From: CAZISM01 sp964541895
GTDB taxonomy: Bacteria > Zhuqueibacterota > Zhuqueibacteria > Residuimicrobiales > Residuimicrobiaceae
Assembly (NCBI GenBank): GCA_964541895.1
Contig: CAZISM010000128.1
Span: 1-14,529 of the forward strand
Length of the DNA: 14,529 bases
Direction: 5' to 3'
The first letter of the stretch is position 1; each line of letters starts with the position of its first letter. The notes under the pieces are model-generated. The model saw only the letters and a list, made by a program, of their open reading frames with translations. It searched no databases and was not told the origin of the DNA. Positions 13,702 through 14,529 of the stretch are shown here, in pieces. A program made the position numbers and the translations under genes.

Positions 13702-14529
13702 CTAGAAGCGACGGCGACCGCGAATCTTGCCGCTCTTTAAAAAACCGTCGTAATGGCGCATCAGCAGATGCGACTCGACCTGTTGCAGCGTATCCAGGGC
13801 GACGCCGACGACGATGAGCAGCGAGGTGCCGCCGTAAAAGCTTGCGAACGAGTAAGAGACGTTGGCCAGCTTGGTGACGATGGACGGGATGATCGCGATG
13901 ATCGCCAAAAAGATCGCACCCGGCAGGGTGATGCGCGTCAGAATATGATCTATGAACTCGGAGGTCTTTTTGCCCGGACGCACGCCGGGAATAAAGCCGC
14001 CGTATTTTTTCATGTTATCGGCCACATCCACCGGGTTGAAGGCGATGGCCGTGTAAAAGTAGGTAAAGAACACGATCATGGCGCCGTAGATGATCCAGTA
14101 GAACGTGGACTGGTAGTCGAAGAGCATGTTGATCGACTGCATAAAATCGCTGTTGGGAAAAAACTGCACGATCGTCTGCGGCACGAACAGGATCGACTGG
14201 GCAAAGATGATCGGCATAACGCCCGCGGTGTTGACGCGGAGCGGAATATGGGTGCTCTGGCCGCCGTACACTTTGCGGCCGACCACGCGTTTGGCGTACT
14301 GCACCGGGATGCGCCGTGTGCCCTGGGTCAGCAGAACCACACTGGCTACGGTCATGACAAACAGGCCCCAGAGGATGACCTCGACGATGATGTTGCGATT
14401 GCCGGCGATGACCTGCTGGGCTTCGTCGAAAATCGAGTTCGGGAAGCGGGCGACGATGCCGATAAAGATGATCAGCGAGATGCCGTTGCCGATGCCGCGC
14501 TCGGTGATCAGTTCACCGAACCACATGAT
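13702..14529 (-). CDS. secY: SecY, Sec translocon channel subunit (C-terminal part)
   Basis: Only the C-terminal 275 residues lie in the window; the reading frame is open to the edge, where the last codon reads Ile before the Met at 14524-14526, which is internal. SecY forms the membrane pore through which unfolded proteins pass or are inserted. Visible family segments are MWFGELITERGIGNGISLIIF, the loop RRIPVQYAKRVVGRKVYGGQSTHIPLRVNTAGVMPIIFA, GFIPGVRPGKKTSEFI and VGVALDTLQQVESHLLMRHYDGFL. About five further membrane helices can be seen. It ends in a basic GRRRF tail. adk follows after 48 bases. The N-terminus is beyond the window. Confidence 0.97.
   Translation of the reverse strand: MMWFGELITERGIGNGISLIIFIGIVARFPNSIFDEAQQVIAGNRNIIVEVILWGLFVMTVASVVLLTQGTRRIPVQYAKRVVGRKVYGGQSTHIPLRVNTAGVMPIIFAQSILFVPQTIVQFFPNSDFMQSINMLFDYQSTFYWIIYGAMIVFFTYFYTAIAFNPVDVADNMKKYGGFIPGVRPGKKTSEFIDHILTRITLPGAIFLAIIAIIPSIVTKLANVSYSFASFYGGTSLLIVVGVALDTLQQVESHLLMRHYDGFLKSGKIRGRRRF

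Noticed and set aside
12376..13740. Long plus-strand open frame of 454 codons across map and adk
   Set aside because: It is antisense to two certain genes and spans their boundary and intergenic gap. Its composition (rich in His, Arg, Gln, Asp, Phe) is typical of antisense shadows.

Overview
All 18 genes recognised here lie on the minus strand, so the window reads right to left. No tRNA, rRNA, CRISPR array, insertion sequence, transposase or phage gene was seen, and no gene-free stretch exceeds about 240 bases. The outer-membrane barrel protein, the DNRLRE-type lipoprotein and the long charged tail on L17 suggest a Gram-negative bacterium of the FCB/candidate-phylum type (KSB1, Calditrichota and similar). 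Clear Shine-Dalgarno sequences, TTG starts and a sigma70-like promoter argue against true Bacteroidota. This placement is inference from gene character, not from a phylogeny.

Right part (14529 to 8740): the end of the ribosomal spc/alpha supercluster, in the order secY (partial), adk, map, infA, rpmJ, rpsM, rpsK, rpsD, rpoA, rplQ. These genes make the Sec translocon channel, adenylate kinase, the enzyme that trims N-terminal Met, IF-1, ribosomal proteins L36, S13, S11, S4 and L17, and the RNA polymerase alpha subunit. Spacing is tight. A clear Rho-independent terminator follows rplQ. rpsM and rpsK start at TTG behind good Shine-Dalgarno sequences. The rpsD-rpoA spacer can fold into competing RNA structures.

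Middle part (8650 to 6067): a two-gene surface unit with its own candidate promoter. It encodes a lipoprotein with two DNRLRE-like domains and a PorV/PorQ/UPF0164-like beta-barrel protein. This is the least conventional part of the window.

Left part (6018 to 1): rpiB and glyA (sugar phosphate isomerase and serine hydroxymethyltransferase) are tightly coupled. nrdR, the ribonucleotide reductase repressor, follows with its own promoter and a strong terminator. Then come tatC, a PHP-domain phosphoesterase and a RACo-like ferredoxin/ASKHA protein, the last two overlapping by 8 bases. RACo proteins reductively reactivate corrinoid methyltransferases, so the organism probably uses corrinoid methyl transfer, but no methyltransferase gene is present here.

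Most of the window is ordinary housekeeping sequence. I found no convincing new multi-gene system. The best leads are the lipoprotein/barrel pair, the possible RNA switch before rpoA, the RACo-PHP-TatC linkage, and the N-terminal or C-terminal extensions of TatC and L17.
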